64,000 bases of DNA from Enterococcus alishanensis (GCF_019218635.1 NZ_JAHUZB010000003.1:310001-374000), one strand, 5' to 3'; counted from the stretch's first letter, positions 40,180-49,638 are shown. Numbers and translations are program-made. Notes: generated by a model not told the origin, from the sequence alone.

Positions 40180-41289
40180 CTAAGTTTTTTTAAGAGTGCG
40201 GGAATCAGAATGTTTAGGTAAAATAATATTAATTTGAAAGCCTCTATCGGAGGCTTTAATGTGCAGCTGACCATTGATTCGTTCAATTCGTTGTCGCATG
40301 CTAGTTAAGCCAATTCCATCATTTAAAGCTAAATTGGGTCGACCGATTTTTCCATTATCAAGGATTTTCAAACGATAAAATGCTGGCAACTCATCAAAGA
40401 CTAGCTGAACTTGTGTTGCTTGACTGTGTTTCATGACATTAGATAAGGCCTCTTTAATGACAGTTAAAATAACTTTTTCTTCGGTCTGTTCTAAGGAGCT
40501 AGGCACCTTGCCGATAATGTCTACCGTGCAAAAGTTAAAGTCTGCAAGCAGTAAATCTACGGATTTTTCCAAATTGAGTGAATCAGCGTGTAAGTCGTGA
40601 ACACTTTTTCTGACGCTGTTCATTCCGGTATGAATTGTTTCTTCCAGCTTATTTAACAATTCTGTGATGACTTGATTGTTATTAATTGCTTTAATAGCTC
40701 CTAGTTGAATAATGGCACTCGAAAGTAAATGTCCGACATTATCATGAATATCTCTAGCAATCCGATTTCGTTCTTCTGCTATTTCTAAATCAAGAAAAGT
40801 TTCTCGACTGTCAATTAATTCCTCGTTTTTCTGTCTTAATAATTCTTGCTTTTCCCAGCTATCATCTTTTAATTGCAGTAATTCTCGGCTTAATTGCAAA
40901 AAATTTCTTTCACGCAAAGATAAGTATAATGTCAGAACAATTAAGCAAAATAATAATCCGCGCGTCTCCCAAGGCATCGGGACAACCAAGATCAATATGC
41001 CTGAACATAACGGCATCAGCCAATCGTATTTTTTCCTTTCGCACCAAACAATTCTTAAAGTGGCCGGTAGAAAAAAACTAAACTTCCAACTCATAATAAC
41101 TGCAATAAAAATAAATACAAAAGAGTACCAATTGCTGATCTTATTGGTCATTAAGCGAGCTGGTGCCACCAATAAAATAGCTATTAATAAATACCAGATA
41201 TTTTCAGGTTGAAATTGATCAGCAAATAGTAGAATTGAACCAATGATAAAAAGCCAAAGATATTCCAACCAATAAGTGTATTTTGTCAT
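40180..41289 (-). CDS. DesK/LiaS-type histidine kinase (LnrJ-like)
   Basis: This 369-residue kinase has about five or six N-terminal membrane helices (to about residue 130), a short coiled coil, a HisKA_3 dimerisation domain with the phospho-accepting His in IARDIHDNVGHLLSSA, and an HATPase domain with N-box VIKEALSNVMKHSQA and the G-box LNDGIGLTSMRQRI. The layout matches NarL-type sensor kinases without an extracellular sensor domain, such as DesK and LnrJ. It is divergent from the exporter genes with 115 bases between start codons. Confidence 0.88.
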   Translation of the reverse strand: MTKYTYWLEYLWLFIIGSILLFADQFQPENIWYLLIAILLVAPARLMTNKISNWYSFVFIFIAVIMSWKFSFFLPATLRIVWCERKKYDWLMPLCSGILILVVPMPWETRGLLFCLIVLTLYLSLRERNFLQLSRELLQLKDDSWEKQELLRQKNEELIDSRETFLDLEIAEERNRIARDIHDNVGHLLSSAIIQLGAIKAINNNQVITELLNKLEETIHTGMNSVRKSVHDLHADSLNLEKSVDLLLADFNFCTVDIIGKVPSSLEQTEEKVILTVIKEALSNVMKHSQATQVQLVFDELPAFYRLKILDNGKIGRPNLALNDGIGLTSMRQRIERINGQLHIKASDRGFQINIILPKHSDSRTLKKT

Positions 41290-41305
41290 AAAAACTCCTT
41301 GAATG

Positions 41306-41317
41306 TGACAATTGTCA
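41306..41317 (+). promoter_or_regulatory. Perfect palindrome in the kinase/exporter intergenic region
   Basis: TGACAATTGTCA is a 12-base perfect dyad located 16 bases from the kinase start and about 87 bases upstream of the ABC gene. The response regulator encoded next door is the obvious candidate to bind it. Confidence 0.5.
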
Positions 41318-41403
41318 TGTCGTCTTTAGCAGATTTTCACTTTTTTCACTGCTTTATTTCCATTATAGTCATGGTATTAAGAAAAAGAAAAGGAGTTTTC
41401 AAG

Positions 41404-42339
41404 ATGAAAATGATTGAGATAGATAATTTAGTTAAGCGGTATGTCGATTTTTTAGCCATTAATCATTTAAATATGAACGTTGAAAAAGGGGATATTTTAG
41501 GATTATTAGGTCCTAACGGCAGTGGTAAATCGACCACGATCAATTGCATTTTATCGTTATTGTCTTATGACCGTGGTGAAATTAAAATATTTGGGGAAAA
41601 AATGGGACCAGAAAAATATGGTATTAAACAAAAAATTGGTGTCGTGCCGCAAGAGATTGCTGTTTTTGATGAATTAAATGTTCGTGACAATATTGATTAT
41701 TATTGTGGCTTATACATTAATGATAAAACGATTCGTCGTCAGCATGTGGATGAAGTGATTGAGTTAGTTGGTTTAGAAGATTTTTGTAAATTCCTGCCGA
41801 AACAATTAAGTGGCGGTCTAAAACGAAGATTGAACATCGCTTGCGGAATTGTTCATAAACCAGAATTAATTTTCTTAGATGAACCAACTGTGGCTGTAGA
41901 TCCACAAAGTCGGAATAAAATTTTAGAAAGCATCAAAGAATTGAATCGCCAAGGAGCAACAATTGTTTATACCACTCATTATATGGAAGAAGTCGAAATT
42001 TTGTGTAACCGAATTGTGATTATCGATCAAGGCCAAGTAATTGCTGAAGGTAGTAAAGAAGAGTTAAAAAATATGGTTCGTTCAAGTGAAAAAGTTGTGG
42101 TAGAGGTTCCTGAAATTCAACAACACCAACTGACTGAGCTGAGCAAATTACCTGGTATATTGGAGATTAGTTATGATGAATTACATCTGGTTGTTTATAC
42201 CGAAGAGTTGAGAATTAGCATGTTACCTTTATTAAGTTATTTTGAAGCTCAGAATATTCCTTATGCTAATTTAATAACTGAAGAAGCGACATTAAACGAT
42301 GTTTTCTTAGAAATAACTGGCAAAGAATTGCGGGATTAG
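41404..42339 (+). CDS. ABC transporter ATPase, LnrL-like
   Basis: ATG 41404 behind AAGGAG gives 311 residues. Walker A GPNGSGKST, Q-loop VVPQEIAVFDELNV, signature LSGGLKRRLNIA, Walker B LIFLDEPTVAVDP and the switch His in YTTHYMEE are all present. A C-terminal extension of about 90 residues (from about 220) is typical of DrrA/NatA-type exporters. It partners with two ABC-2 permeases encoded immediately downstream. A role in exporting or resisting lipophilic antibiotics such as polyenes or linearmycins is inferred from the LnrLMN-like organisation. Confidence 0.9.
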   Translation: MKMIEIDNLVKRYVDFLAINHLNMNVEKGDILGLLGPNGSGKSTTINCILSLLSYDRGEIKIFGEKMGPEKYGIKQKIGVVPQEIAVFDELNVRDNIDYYCGLYINDKTIRRQHVDEVIELVGLEDFCKFLPKQLSGGLKRRLNIACGIVHKPELIFLDEPTVAVDPQSRNKILESIKELNRQGATIVYTTHYMEEVEILCNRIVIIDQGQVIAEGSKEELKNMVRSSEKVVVEVPEIQQHQLTELSKLPGILEISYDELHLVVYTEELRISMLPLLSYFEAQNIPYANLITEEATLNDVFLEITGKELRD

Positions 42340-42352
42340 GGAGGAAAAAAAG

Positions 42353-43492
42353 ATGTTTTTACGTTTAATTATTTATCGGATTAAAGTTTTATTGAAAAAT
42401 CGAGTATTGCTTTTTTGGACCTTTGCTTTTCCAGTTGTTTTAGGTTTGCTATTTAATTTCGCTTTTAGTGGTCTAGATGATCAAGGGCAATTGGAAACGA
42501 CGAAGATCGGAATTGTTTCATCTGATGCAGAAAAAACTGAAAATTTCGAAACAGTTTTATATAGCTTGGAAAATGATGGAAAGCCGGTTTATCAAGGTAA
42601 ACAGATGAGCAAAAAACAAGCAGTCACACAGCTTTCTGATGAAAAAATTGCTGGTTATTATGAAATAACACCAACGGATATTTCTTTAGCAGTCAGCCAA
42701 AGCGGCATTCCACAAACCATCATGGAAGAATTTTTAAATCAATATCTTCAACAAACGACTGAGATTGAAAATTTAATTGCTAGTGGTTCCGTCAATCCAC
42801 AAGCTATTTCAGAAGATTTATTTGCTTCAACAAATTATGTCGCTGAAGGCCATCAAGCCAGTAGTTATAGCGTGAAATCGTTTTACTTTTTCACCTTGGT
42901 AGCGATGGCGATTATGTATAGTTTCATGTGGGGGTTGAAAAATGCCAACGACCAGCAAGCCAATCAATCAGCAAATGGCATGCGGCTATCGTTACTGCCG
43001 AAGAATAAACTAACGGTTGCGATAGCGAATTTATTAGCCAGCTTCGTTTTATTTTACAGTCAAAGCATGATTATCTTAGCGATTTTCCACTTTGTCTACC
43101 AAGTTGATTTTGGCAATCGTTGGGGCTGGATTTTACTGATTTACGGCGTCGCATCTTTAGCGACACTTTCCTTAGGGACTTTAATAGGAAATGCGTTGCC
43201 GAAATTAGGTTTACAGCAAAAAATATCGATTGGTGTAGGGCTCAGTATGGCTATGAGTTTCTTTGCAGGTATGATGGGTTCTCAATCGTTAAAATATTGG
43301 ATCGATGTCAATTTACCGTTATTAGGCAAATTAAATCTCGTCAACTTGATTAGTGATAGTTTATATCAATTATTTTACTATCAATCACTTAATACTTTTT
43401 ATATCAATCTGGCTTGGTTAGTCGGTTTTACTATTGTCTTTATGCTATTAAATTATTTCTTTGAAAGAAGGGTGCAATATGACCATCTATAA
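42353..43492 (+). CDS. ABC-2 type permease, first subunit (LnrM-like)
   Basis: This 379-residue permease has one N-terminal helix (about 18-38), a large extracellular domain of about 150 residues (to about 175), and five further helices (about 178-375): the ABC-2/YhgE-type topology. The segment AMAIMYSFMWGLKNAN precedes a canonical ABC-2 core. GGAGG precedes the ATG 13 bases after the ATPase gene. Its end overlaps the next permease gene by 14 bases, so the two are translated together. Confidence 0.85.
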   Translation: MFLRLIIYRIKVLLKNRVLLFWTFAFPVVLGLLFNFAFSGLDDQGQLETTKIGIVSSDAEKTENFETVLYSLENDGKPVYQGKQMSKKQAVTQLSDEKIAGYYEITPTDISLAVSQSGIPQTIMEEFLNQYLQQTTEIENLIASGSVNPQAISEDLFASTNYVAEGHQASSYSVKSFYFFTLVAMAIMYSFMWGLKNANDQQANQSANGMRLSLLPKNKLTVAIANLLASFVLFYSQSMIILAIFHFVYQVDFGNRWGWILLIYGVASLATLSLGTLIGNALPKLGLQQKISIGVGLSMAMSFFAGMMGSQSLKYWIDVNLPLLGKLNLVNLISDSLYQLFYYQSLNTFYINLAWLVGFTIVFMLLNYFFERRVQYDHL

Positions 43493-44669
43493 TGCGATTA
43501 TTCAAATTATTAAAAAAAACAAAGGGGTGCTTTTATTAGGATTGCTAATCACAGTGGTCATTACTTTCTTCTATGCCGGACAATTAAAAGAAGAGCAATC
43601 TGATTTAACTGGAGCTAAGATTGTGATTTTAAATCAAGATAACTCTGAAATTAGTCAAAGTTTAGTCACACAGCTGACCCAGCGCAATCAGCAAATTCAG
43701 CTGAAAGACACTAGCCAAAAAGGTTTGGATGATGCTTTGTATTTTGAGAGAGTCGACTATATTTTGACGATTCCTAAAAATTTCGGGTCAGATTTATGGG
43801 CAGGAAAAAAAGTAACCGTCGATAGCCAAACAAAACCTGGTACCTTTTCTAAAACTTTGGTGGATTCGAATATCAACAGTTTTCTAAATACATTTGAAAC
43901 TTACCGCTCACAAATGGCTGGAAGTGATCAGGCCGACATTCTAGCTTTAACTAATGACACTTTGGTTCAAAAAGGAACAGTGAAATTTGATCAGACTTAT
44001 CAGCAGAAAAAACGCCAAGGCTTAGTGGGAAATATTTTCAATTTATTGGCTTACGGTTTATTTAGTACTATATTTAGTGGCTATGCAGTGATTAATTTAG
44101 CCTTTAATCGTAAAGAAATTCGTGATCGAAATAGCTGTTCACCAATATCTCGTAGAAAACTAAGTCGTCGAATCTCAACTGCTAGCTTGGTATATTCAAT
44201 GGTTTGTTTTCTGATTTTCATGGTGTATATGGTGATTGTGACGGAAAGTGGATGGGATGTAATCACCGGATACTTTATTTTAAACAGTTTAATATTCCTA
44301 TCTGTTATGGTGAGCTTTTCTATTTTAGTCACTAGTATCATGAAAAATAGTGAATCGATTGCCGGAATTAACAATGTATTTATTATGGGAAGCTGCTTTA
44401 TTGGAGGGATTTTTGTTCCAAGCGAAATTCTACCTGATTTTGTCTCAAAAATTGCTGCTTTTACTCCGACTTATTGGTTTGCTCAGAATAATCTCTTGTT
44501 AGGAAAAACAGTCGTCTTTAATCAAGCATTTAAAGAACAATTTCTTCAGCAATCTCTCATTTTATGTGCTTTCACAGCTGTCTTTTTAGTCATTCATCTT
44601 ATTAGTATGAAAGAAAAAGGTGGATTAAAAATATTCGGGAAAAAATCAACCGTCTCTTTAGAATCATAA
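43479..44669 (+). CDS. ABC-2 type permease, second subunit (LnrN-like)
   Basis: ATG 43479, behind GAAAGAAGGG, gives 396 residues. As in the first subunit there is one N-terminal helix, an extracellular domain of about 150 residues, then about five helices ending near residue 385. The core includes the ABC-2 signature NVFIMGSCFIGGIFVPSEILP, a strong match to the transporter family. The pair forms a heterodimeric membrane channel for the ATPase at 41404. A terminator follows. Confidence 0.85.
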   Translation: MTIYNAIIQIIKKNKGVLLLGLLITVVITFFYAGQLKEEQSDLTGAKIVILNQDNSEISQSLVTQLTQRNQQIQLKDTSQKGLDDALYFERVDYILTIPKNFGSDLWAGKKVTVDSQTKPGTFSKTLVDSNINSFLNTFETYRSQMAGSDQADILALTNDTLVQKGTVKFDQTYQQKKRQGLVGNIFNLLAYGLFSTIFSGYAVINLAFNRKEIRDRNSCSPISRRKLSRRISTASLVYSMVCFLIFMVYMVIVTESGWDVITGYFILNSLIFLSVMVSFSILVTSIMKNSESIAGINNVFIMGSCFIGGIFVPSEILPDFVSKIAAFTPTYWFAQNNLLLGKTVVFNQAFKEQFLQQSLILCAFTAVFLVIHLISMKEKGGLKIFGKKSTVSLES

Positions 44670-44675
44670 ACCCAG

Positions 44676-44702
44676 CCTCCTCACAAAAGAGGAGGTTTTT
44701 GT
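44676..44702 (+). terminator. Terminator of the LnrLMN-like operon
   Basis: The stem CCTCCTC/GAGGAGG with a 6-base loop is followed by TTTTT. Confidence 0.9.
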
Positions 44703-44863
44703 GAATTTAGAAAAAAAGTCTAGTCGAAAAAAATAGTCTCTTGAAAATTCAAAATCAACAACTTAAGAGAATAAATTTTGATCATCAAACAAAAAAATAC
44801 CAAATATAGCAGTTTTTTTACTTGTTTTAGGCTAAAATAAAAGCTAACTTAGGAGGTTATAAA

Positions 44864-45586
44864 ATGATTGAACTAAAAAATGTCACCAAGAAATATGAAA
44901 ATAAAACTGCATTAGACCATTTAAACTTAGAAATACCAGCGGGGAAAATTTACGGTTTTCTCGGTCATAATGGTGCAGGGAAAAGTACAACAATTAAAAG
45001 TTTGGTTTCAATTATTGAGCCAACAAGCGGAGAAATATATTTTGATGGCAAGCTTTTACCAGAAAACCGTTTAGATATCAAACGAAAAATTGCTTATGTA
45101 CCAGATTCACCAGATTTATTTTTACAATTAACTGCTAATGAATATTGGGATTTAATAGCGGCTGCTTATGAAATTACCGATACTTCATCTTTGGCAGAAT
45201 TAATGGCTTTGTTTGATATGACGGGTCATCAAAATGAAACCATCGAGAGCTTCTCTCACGGAATGCGCCAAAAAACAGTCATTATTGGTGCTCTTTTAGC
45301 GGATCCAGCGATTTGGATTTTAGATGAACCAATGCAAGGTTTAGATCCTCAAGCGGCTTTTGATTTAAAAGGGATGATCAAGAAACATGCGGAAAAGGGC
45401 AATACCGTCATTTTTTCTACTCATAATTTAGATACGGCGCAACAATTGTGTGATGAATTGGCGATTTTAAAAAAAGGTGAGCTGATTTATAACGGAACCG
45501 TAAAAAATTTATTAGATCAGCATCCTAATGAAAGCTTGGAAACAATTTATTTAGGAATGGCTGGACGGGAGGCGACGGATGAATAG
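44864..45586 (+). CDS. ABC transporter ATPase
   Basis: This 240-residue ATPase has Walker A GHNGAGKST, signature FSHGMRQK, Walker B IWILDEPMQGLDP and switch His in FSTHNLD. The Q-loop reads YVPDSPDLFLQLTANEYW, a form common in exporters with ABC-2-type partners. AGGAGG precedes the ATG. The stop overlaps the start of the following 528-residue permease by 8 bases, so they form one transporter. The substrate is unknown. Confidence 0.9.
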   Translation: MIELKNVTKKYENKTALDHLNLEIPAGKIYGFLGHNGAGKSTTIKSLVSIIEPTSGEIYFDGKLLPENRLDIKRKIAYVPDSPDLFLQLTANEYWDLIAAAYEITDTSSLAELMALFDMTGHQNETIESFSHGMRQKTVIIGALLADPAIWILDEPMQGLDPQAAFDLKGMIKKHAEKGNTVIFSTHNLDTAQQLCDELAILKKGELIYNGTVKNLLDQHPNESLETIYLGMAGREATDE

Positions 45587-47165
45587 ACGTTTAATCCAAA
45601 AATTAGTCGGCATCAATATTCTGTACACCAATCCTAAAGCCACCAAACAAGCTCGAGACAAGGGAAAAAAAGGTGCACAAGTTGTTAAAAGCCTGATGTG
45701 GGGATACATCATGTCTGGTGGGATTTTTTTAGTTGTTTATGGTCTGATGATGATTTTTATCGATTTTGCCAAAATGCCGGGAAATTTCACTTACTACATG
45801 GCTTTATTTGCATTAATCGGGTTTACACAAGGTTTATCGGCAATTTTTAATGTCTTCTTTGACAGCCGAGATTTAATGGACTATTTACCTCTGCCGATTT
45901 CCCAAGGAGCCATTTTCATTGCTAAATTTTTAGCCGTTGGTTTAACGATCGTGCCTTTTATTTTACCGTTACTGATTTTATTTTTCTTAGGTAGTCTAAA
46001 TTCGTTACCGATTGTTTTAGCAGTTGTTTGGTCAATTCTTCTCTTTGTAATTTTCTTTTGCTTACTTTTTGGCATTTGTACTAGTTTAATCTTTGCATTT
46101 GCTAGAACAAAATTTTTCCAACAGCATAAAAAAACTTTGACCAGTTTAATGTTAGGTTTTTCGATGATTATTTCAGTGGCAGGGATCATCATGATTAATG
46201 CCACGAATTCTAGCAGCTCAATGACTGTAGCCGATCGTCCAGCATTGGCAATATTTATGCCCTTTTATTATGTAGCAGCAACACCGTTTTCTATGAATGG
46301 TTTATTATCAATTGCCGGAACCATAGTTGTTTTATTGCTTTTGTTTATCTTACTTAAGAAAATGGTTGTCCCAAGTTTGTATCAACAGATGAGCCAATCT
46401 GCAAATGACACACCTAGAAGTAGCCGTAAACATAAAAAACAAGGGAATCTAGTTCAAATTATTCGTAGCTATAATCTACAATTACTTAAAAATCCAAATT
46501 TGGTAATGCAAGTAATGAGTGCGACTTTGATTATGCCAGTGGTCTTTATTATTTCTTTTTCCTTGAATGGCGGTATCGCTTTTGACCAATTACCTAATTA
46601 CTTCTTTGGTGTATTTTTTCTAGTCGGTTTATTTTTAGCAGCCATGATGACCACTCAAAGTTCTTTTGTAGCCAATATGATTTCATTGGATCGAGAGAAT
46701 TTTTTATTTATCGCTTCATTACCAATTTCATTAAAAGGATATTTAAAAGAAAAATTTCGCTTAGGATTGTTTTTACAGTGTTTAATGGTAGGATTAGTGA
46801 CGATTTTAAGTGGTGTTGTTTTTAAATTAACTTTTGTATTAATTGTATCAACACTGGTTGGCGGTCTTTTAGGGAGTTATTTACTCTCATTAAGTGCCTT
46901 TGCCGGTGATTATCGACATTTAAATTTAAGTTGGAACAATATCAGCCAATTATTTAGTCGTGGTGGTGGTAGTTTTCGCTTGATGTTCCGGTTATTTGGA
47001 ACGATGTTCGCTGCGATTATTGTCGTTGCTCTTTATACCATGATTATGATTTTTACCAATGGCTTAATGATAGTCAACCTGCTTTTATTTTTAGTGGTGG
47101 CAGCTATCTCTGCTTTTTGGATTTGGCGGAATCAAAAAAACTTTTGGCAACGATTGTCAAATTAA
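45579..47165 (+). CDS. ABC exporter permease, 12-helix type
   Basis: This 528-residue membrane protein has about 12 helices in two halves. A characteristic cytoplasmic loop, VFFDSRDLMDYLPLPIS, recurs in degenerate form in the second half as SLDRENFLFIASLPIS, so the protein is an internal duplication of a six-helix ABC-2-like unit. It pairs with the ATPase at 44864. Similar pairs are common in enterococci and streptococci without a known substrate. A hairpin lies immediately after the stop codon. Confidence 0.8.
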   Translation: MNRRLIQKLVGINILYTNPKATKQARDKGKKGAQVVKSLMWGYIMSGGIFLVVYGLMMIFIDFAKMPGNFTYYMALFALIGFTQGLSAIFNVFFDSRDLMDYLPLPISQGAIFIAKFLAVGLTIVPFILPLLILFFLGSLNSLPIVLAVVWSILLFVIFFCLLFGICTSLIFAFARTKFFQQHKKTLTSLMLGFSMIISVAGIIMINATNSSSSMTVADRPALAIFMPFYYVAATPFSMNGLLSIAGTIVVLLLLFILLKKMVVPSLYQQMSQSANDTPRSSRKHKKQGNLVQIIRSYNLQLLKNPNLVMQVMSATLIMPVVFIISFSLNGGIAFDQLPNYFFGVFFLVGLFLAAMMTTQSSFVANMISLDRENFLFIASLPISLKGYLKEKFRLGLFLQCLMVGLVTILSGVVFKLTFVLIVSTLVGGLLGSYLLSLSAFAGDYRHLNLSWNNISQLFSRGGGSFRLMFRLFGTMFAAIIVVALYTMIMIFTNGLMIVNLLLFLVVAAISAFWIWRNQKNFWQRLSN

Positions 47166-47170
47166 TTATA

Positions 47171-47488
47171 TTAGCTAGCCTTTTGCTTGAGGCTAGCTTT
47201 ATTTTTTCGTTGATTTTCAATCACTTCTTTGGCATAATTACGTAGTTTTTCTTCAATTACTGTTTCGCATTTTCCAGGCAAAACAGCAATGTTTCTAATC
47301 TTGCTAGTGGAAAATAAGCCTCTTTGAATTGATGCGCTGCCAATTACTTGATCATGATAAGTGGCGATAATCGTCAAGTATTTTTGTTCTTTAAAATAGT
47401 CTATTTTATCCTCTAAAACATTCTTCCGTAAATGAATGCCTTCAAAGTATTCTTTACTCATAGGTGTCGTTAAATGTAATTGAATCAT
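47171..47488 (-). CDS. Short GNAT-like protein, probably truncated
   Basis: The 105-residue protein starts at ATG 47488 behind GGAGGGG. It has the first part of a GNAT fold (FEGIHLRKNVLEDKIDYF, then YLTIIATYHDQVIGSASI and KIRNIAVLPG), but the acetyl-CoA loop normally following IAVLP (R/Q-x-x-G-x-G/A) is missing and the sequence turns into a Lys/Gln-rich tail (NQRKNKASLKQKAS). The tail is encoded partly within a transcription terminator stem, which suggests that a longer gene was cut and the end is not selected for function. Confidence 0.5.
   Translation of the reverse strand: MIQLHLTTPMSKEYFEGIHLRKNVLEDKIDYFKEQKYLTIIATYHDQVIGSASIQRGLFSTSKIRNIAVLPGKCETVIEEKLRNYAKEVIENQRKNKASLKQKAS
47173..47207 (+). 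terminator. Terminator of the ABC exporter operon
   Basis: The stem AGCTAGCCTT/GAGGCTAGCT with a 6-base loop is followed by TTTATTTTTT. It overlaps the 3' end of the convergent GNAT-like gene. Confidence 0.88.
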
Positions 47489-47522
47489 CGAACCCCTCCT
47501 TATTAATGAAATAAATGTACAC

Positions 47523-47540
47523 CTTAAAGTCCACTTTAAG
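47523..47540. repeat. Inverted repeat upstream of the short GNAT-like gene
   Basis: CTTAAAGT-CC-ACTTTAAG is a perfect 8-base-pair dyad with a 2-base centre, located about 35 bases upstream of the minus-strand start, where a repressor could act. Confidence 0.4.
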
Positions 47541-47984
47541 TCAACTATAAAGTTTAATTAGCACTTATTTTCGTGATAATTATATGGCGAATTTATTAAA
47601 TAACGATGGTGGATTGATAATTTTTTTTGTCCAATAAAAACATGACTACAGAATTGTTCTTTGCAAGATCAATTATTTTTAATTACTTATGTGAAAAAAT
47701 ATTGTACTTTTTTAAGATTTACTTGAGATATTTTGGTGAAATCGCCATCAATTTTCTGCAAAAAATAGAAAATTCTGACAAAAGAACTCAGGAAATAACA
47801 GCGATAGAAAAACTAGATACAACTATATTAAATTTTAATTAATTTATGGTGTCAAAACGAAATGATTTTAATTCATTTTTTTTTGTTATTATAAATGTCT
47901 CGATTTAGGATTTTTGACTTTAATATTCCTTGATTTGAAAACAAAAACGACTATAAATTCTACTTTTTTGGTTTTCAAAAAGTA
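47541..47984. other. Long AT-rich gene-free stretch
   Basis: About 440 bases contain only weak frames without ribosome sites; the longest (from 47627) opens with a non-ATG codon and looks fortuitous. There are several long T and A runs and a short AAATGA/TTCATTT hairpin near 47861. I see no RNA gene or repeat of known type. Confidence 0.5.
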
Positions 47985-48013
47985 TTGCATTTTGTCTTTT
48001 TTAGGTGTAAATT
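47985..48013 (+). promoter_or_regulatory. Promoter of the YjeM-like permease gene
   Basis: TTGCAT (47985-47990) and TAAATT (48008-48013) are spaced by exactly 17 bases, leaving an untranslated leader of about 85 bases. Confidence 0.6.
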
Positions 48014-48104
48014 TAACGTTGGGGGAATTTTACATAGTCATTTTTATATTTATTTGATTAATAACGAATAATTTTTTCCCAAATAAAATTAAGGAGTGAT
48101 TTCA

Positions 48105-49589
48105 TTGGATAAAGAAAAAGGCATGAAGCTGGGCGCCTTAGTCATGATGATTTTCACATCAGTTTTCGGGTTCGCTAATGGACCGGTAGCTTACTACTTG
48201 ATGGGTTATGGATCGATCGTGTTCTACGTAGCTGCAGCAATTCTGTTCTTTATTCCATTCGCTTTAATGATGGCTGAATTTGGTTCATCAATTAAAGGCG
48301 AGAACACTGGGATGTACAAATGGTTAGAAGTGAGTGTTGGACCACGTTTCGCATTTATCGGAACATTTATGTGGTTTGCTTCTTATGTTGTATGGATGGT
48401 ATCAACTTCATCAAAAGTATGGATTCCATTTACAACAACATTTGCCGGTAGTGACCAAACACAAAAATTAGCTATCTTTGGCTTAAACTCAACTCAAGTA
48501 GTGGGATTATTAGCTTGTTTATGGATGGTTATTGTAACTTTAGTCTCTATTAAAGGGGTTAAAGGTATCGTTAAGGTAACTAGTTTAGGTGGTTTAGCGG
48601 TAACAAGTTTGAATGTTGTGTTAATCGTAATTTCAGGTATTATTTTAGTTGCTAATAAAGGGCAATTGGCACAACCTTTCACAAACATCATGCATTCACA
48701 TATTCCTAGTTACCAAGGTGGTACAGGGATGTTAAGTTTCGCGGTGTTCGCAATTTTCGCCTTTGGTGGGATTGAAGCAGTTGGGGGTATGGTTGATAAA
48801 ACGCGTAACCCTGAGAAAACTTTTCCTAAAGCGGTTGTATTTTCTGCCTTAGTTATTTCAATTGGTTACGCTCTTGCAATCTTCTTATGGGGTGTAAGTG
48901 CAAACTGGAATGATGCCTTATCAGGTGATACAACAAACTTAGGAAATATCACTTATGTCATGATGAACAACTTAGGTTACACATTTGGTGATGCAATTGG
49001 CATGAGCCATAGTGCTGCTATGAGTATTGGTAACTGGTTTGCTCGTTATGCTGGTTTAGGGATGTTCTTATCATACAGTGGAGCCTTCTTTACTTTGACG
49101 TATTCACCATTAAAAACTTTAATCATGGGTACACCAAAAGAAATGTGGCCTAAAAAATTTACTGTATTAAATGACAATGGTATGCCATCTGTTGCAATGT
49201 GGACACAATGTGCGTTAGTTGTTGGCATTATCTTAATCGCATCATTTGCGACGCCAGATCCATCAGCTTTCTATAACATTTTGACTTTAATGGCTAACGT
49301 TTCAATGACCTTACCATATCTATTCTTGATTTATGCATTCCCTAAATTCAAGAAAAAAGATGGTTTGGATCGTCCATTCGAAGTTTATAAAAATCAAAGT
49401 ATGACTGTTTTAATAGCCGTAGTAATCTTTGTTTTAGTATTGGGTGCGAATATCTTTACAATCTTCCAACCAATCATCGAAGGTGCTGGTGTGCGTGATA
49501 CATTATGGATGATCGCTGGTCCTGTAGGATTCTCAGCCTTAGCAATTATCTTGTATCAAATTTACGCTAACAAAACAAATAAAGCTTAG
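48105..49589 (+). CDS. APC-family amino-acid permease, YjeM/GadC-like
   Basis: The start is TTG 48105, with AAGGAG 8 bases upstream; the product has 494 residues and 12-13 helices. The opening MKLGALVMMIFTSVFGFANGPVAYYLMGYGS and the GGIEAVGGMVDKTRNPEKTFPKAV motif place it in the glutamate/GABA-antiporter-like branch of the APC superfamily, closest by eye to YjeM. It likely exchanges an amino acid for its decarboxylation product or imports it; no decarboxylase is adjacent. A RpiR-type regulator follows in the same direction after a terminator. Confidence 0.82.
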   Translation: MDKEKGMKLGALVMMIFTSVFGFANGPVAYYLMGYGSIVFYVAAAILFFIPFALMMAEFGSSIKGENTGMYKWLEVSVGPRFAFIGTFMWFASYVVWMVSTSSKVWIPFTTTFAGSDQTQKLAIFGLNSTQVVGLLACLWMVIVTLVSIKGVKGIVKVTSLGGLAVTSLNVVLIVISGIILVANKGQLAQPFTNIMHSHIPSYQGGTGMLSFAVFAIFAFGGIEAVGGMVDKTRNPEKTFPKAVVFSALVISIGYALAIFLWGVSANWNDALSGDTTNLGNITYVMMNNLGYTFGDAIGMSHSAAMSIGNWFARYAGLGMFLSYSGAFFTLTYSPLKTLIMGTPKEMWPKKFTVLNDNGMPSVAMWTQCALVVGIILIASFATPDPSAFYNILTLMANVSMTLPYLFLIYAFPKFKKKDGLDRPFEVYKNQSMTVLIAVVIFVLVLGANIFTIFQPIIEGAGVRDTLWMIAGPVGFSALAIILYQIYANKTNKA

Positions 49590-49600
49590 TCATTTTCCTA

Positions 49601-49638
49601 GAAAACAGTAGTCAACACGACTGCTGTTTTCTTTTTTT
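49601..49638 (+). terminator. Terminator of the permease gene
   Basis: The stem GAAAACAGTAGTC/GACTGCTGTTTTC (one G-T pair) with a 5-base loop is followed by seven T residues. Confidence 0.92.

Noticed and set aside
47627-47842. 71-codon frame in the AT-rich gap before the permease gene
   Set aside because: It opens with a non-ATG codon without a ribosome site, is rich in Phe/Ile/Lys as expected from AT-rich DNA, and shows no domain.
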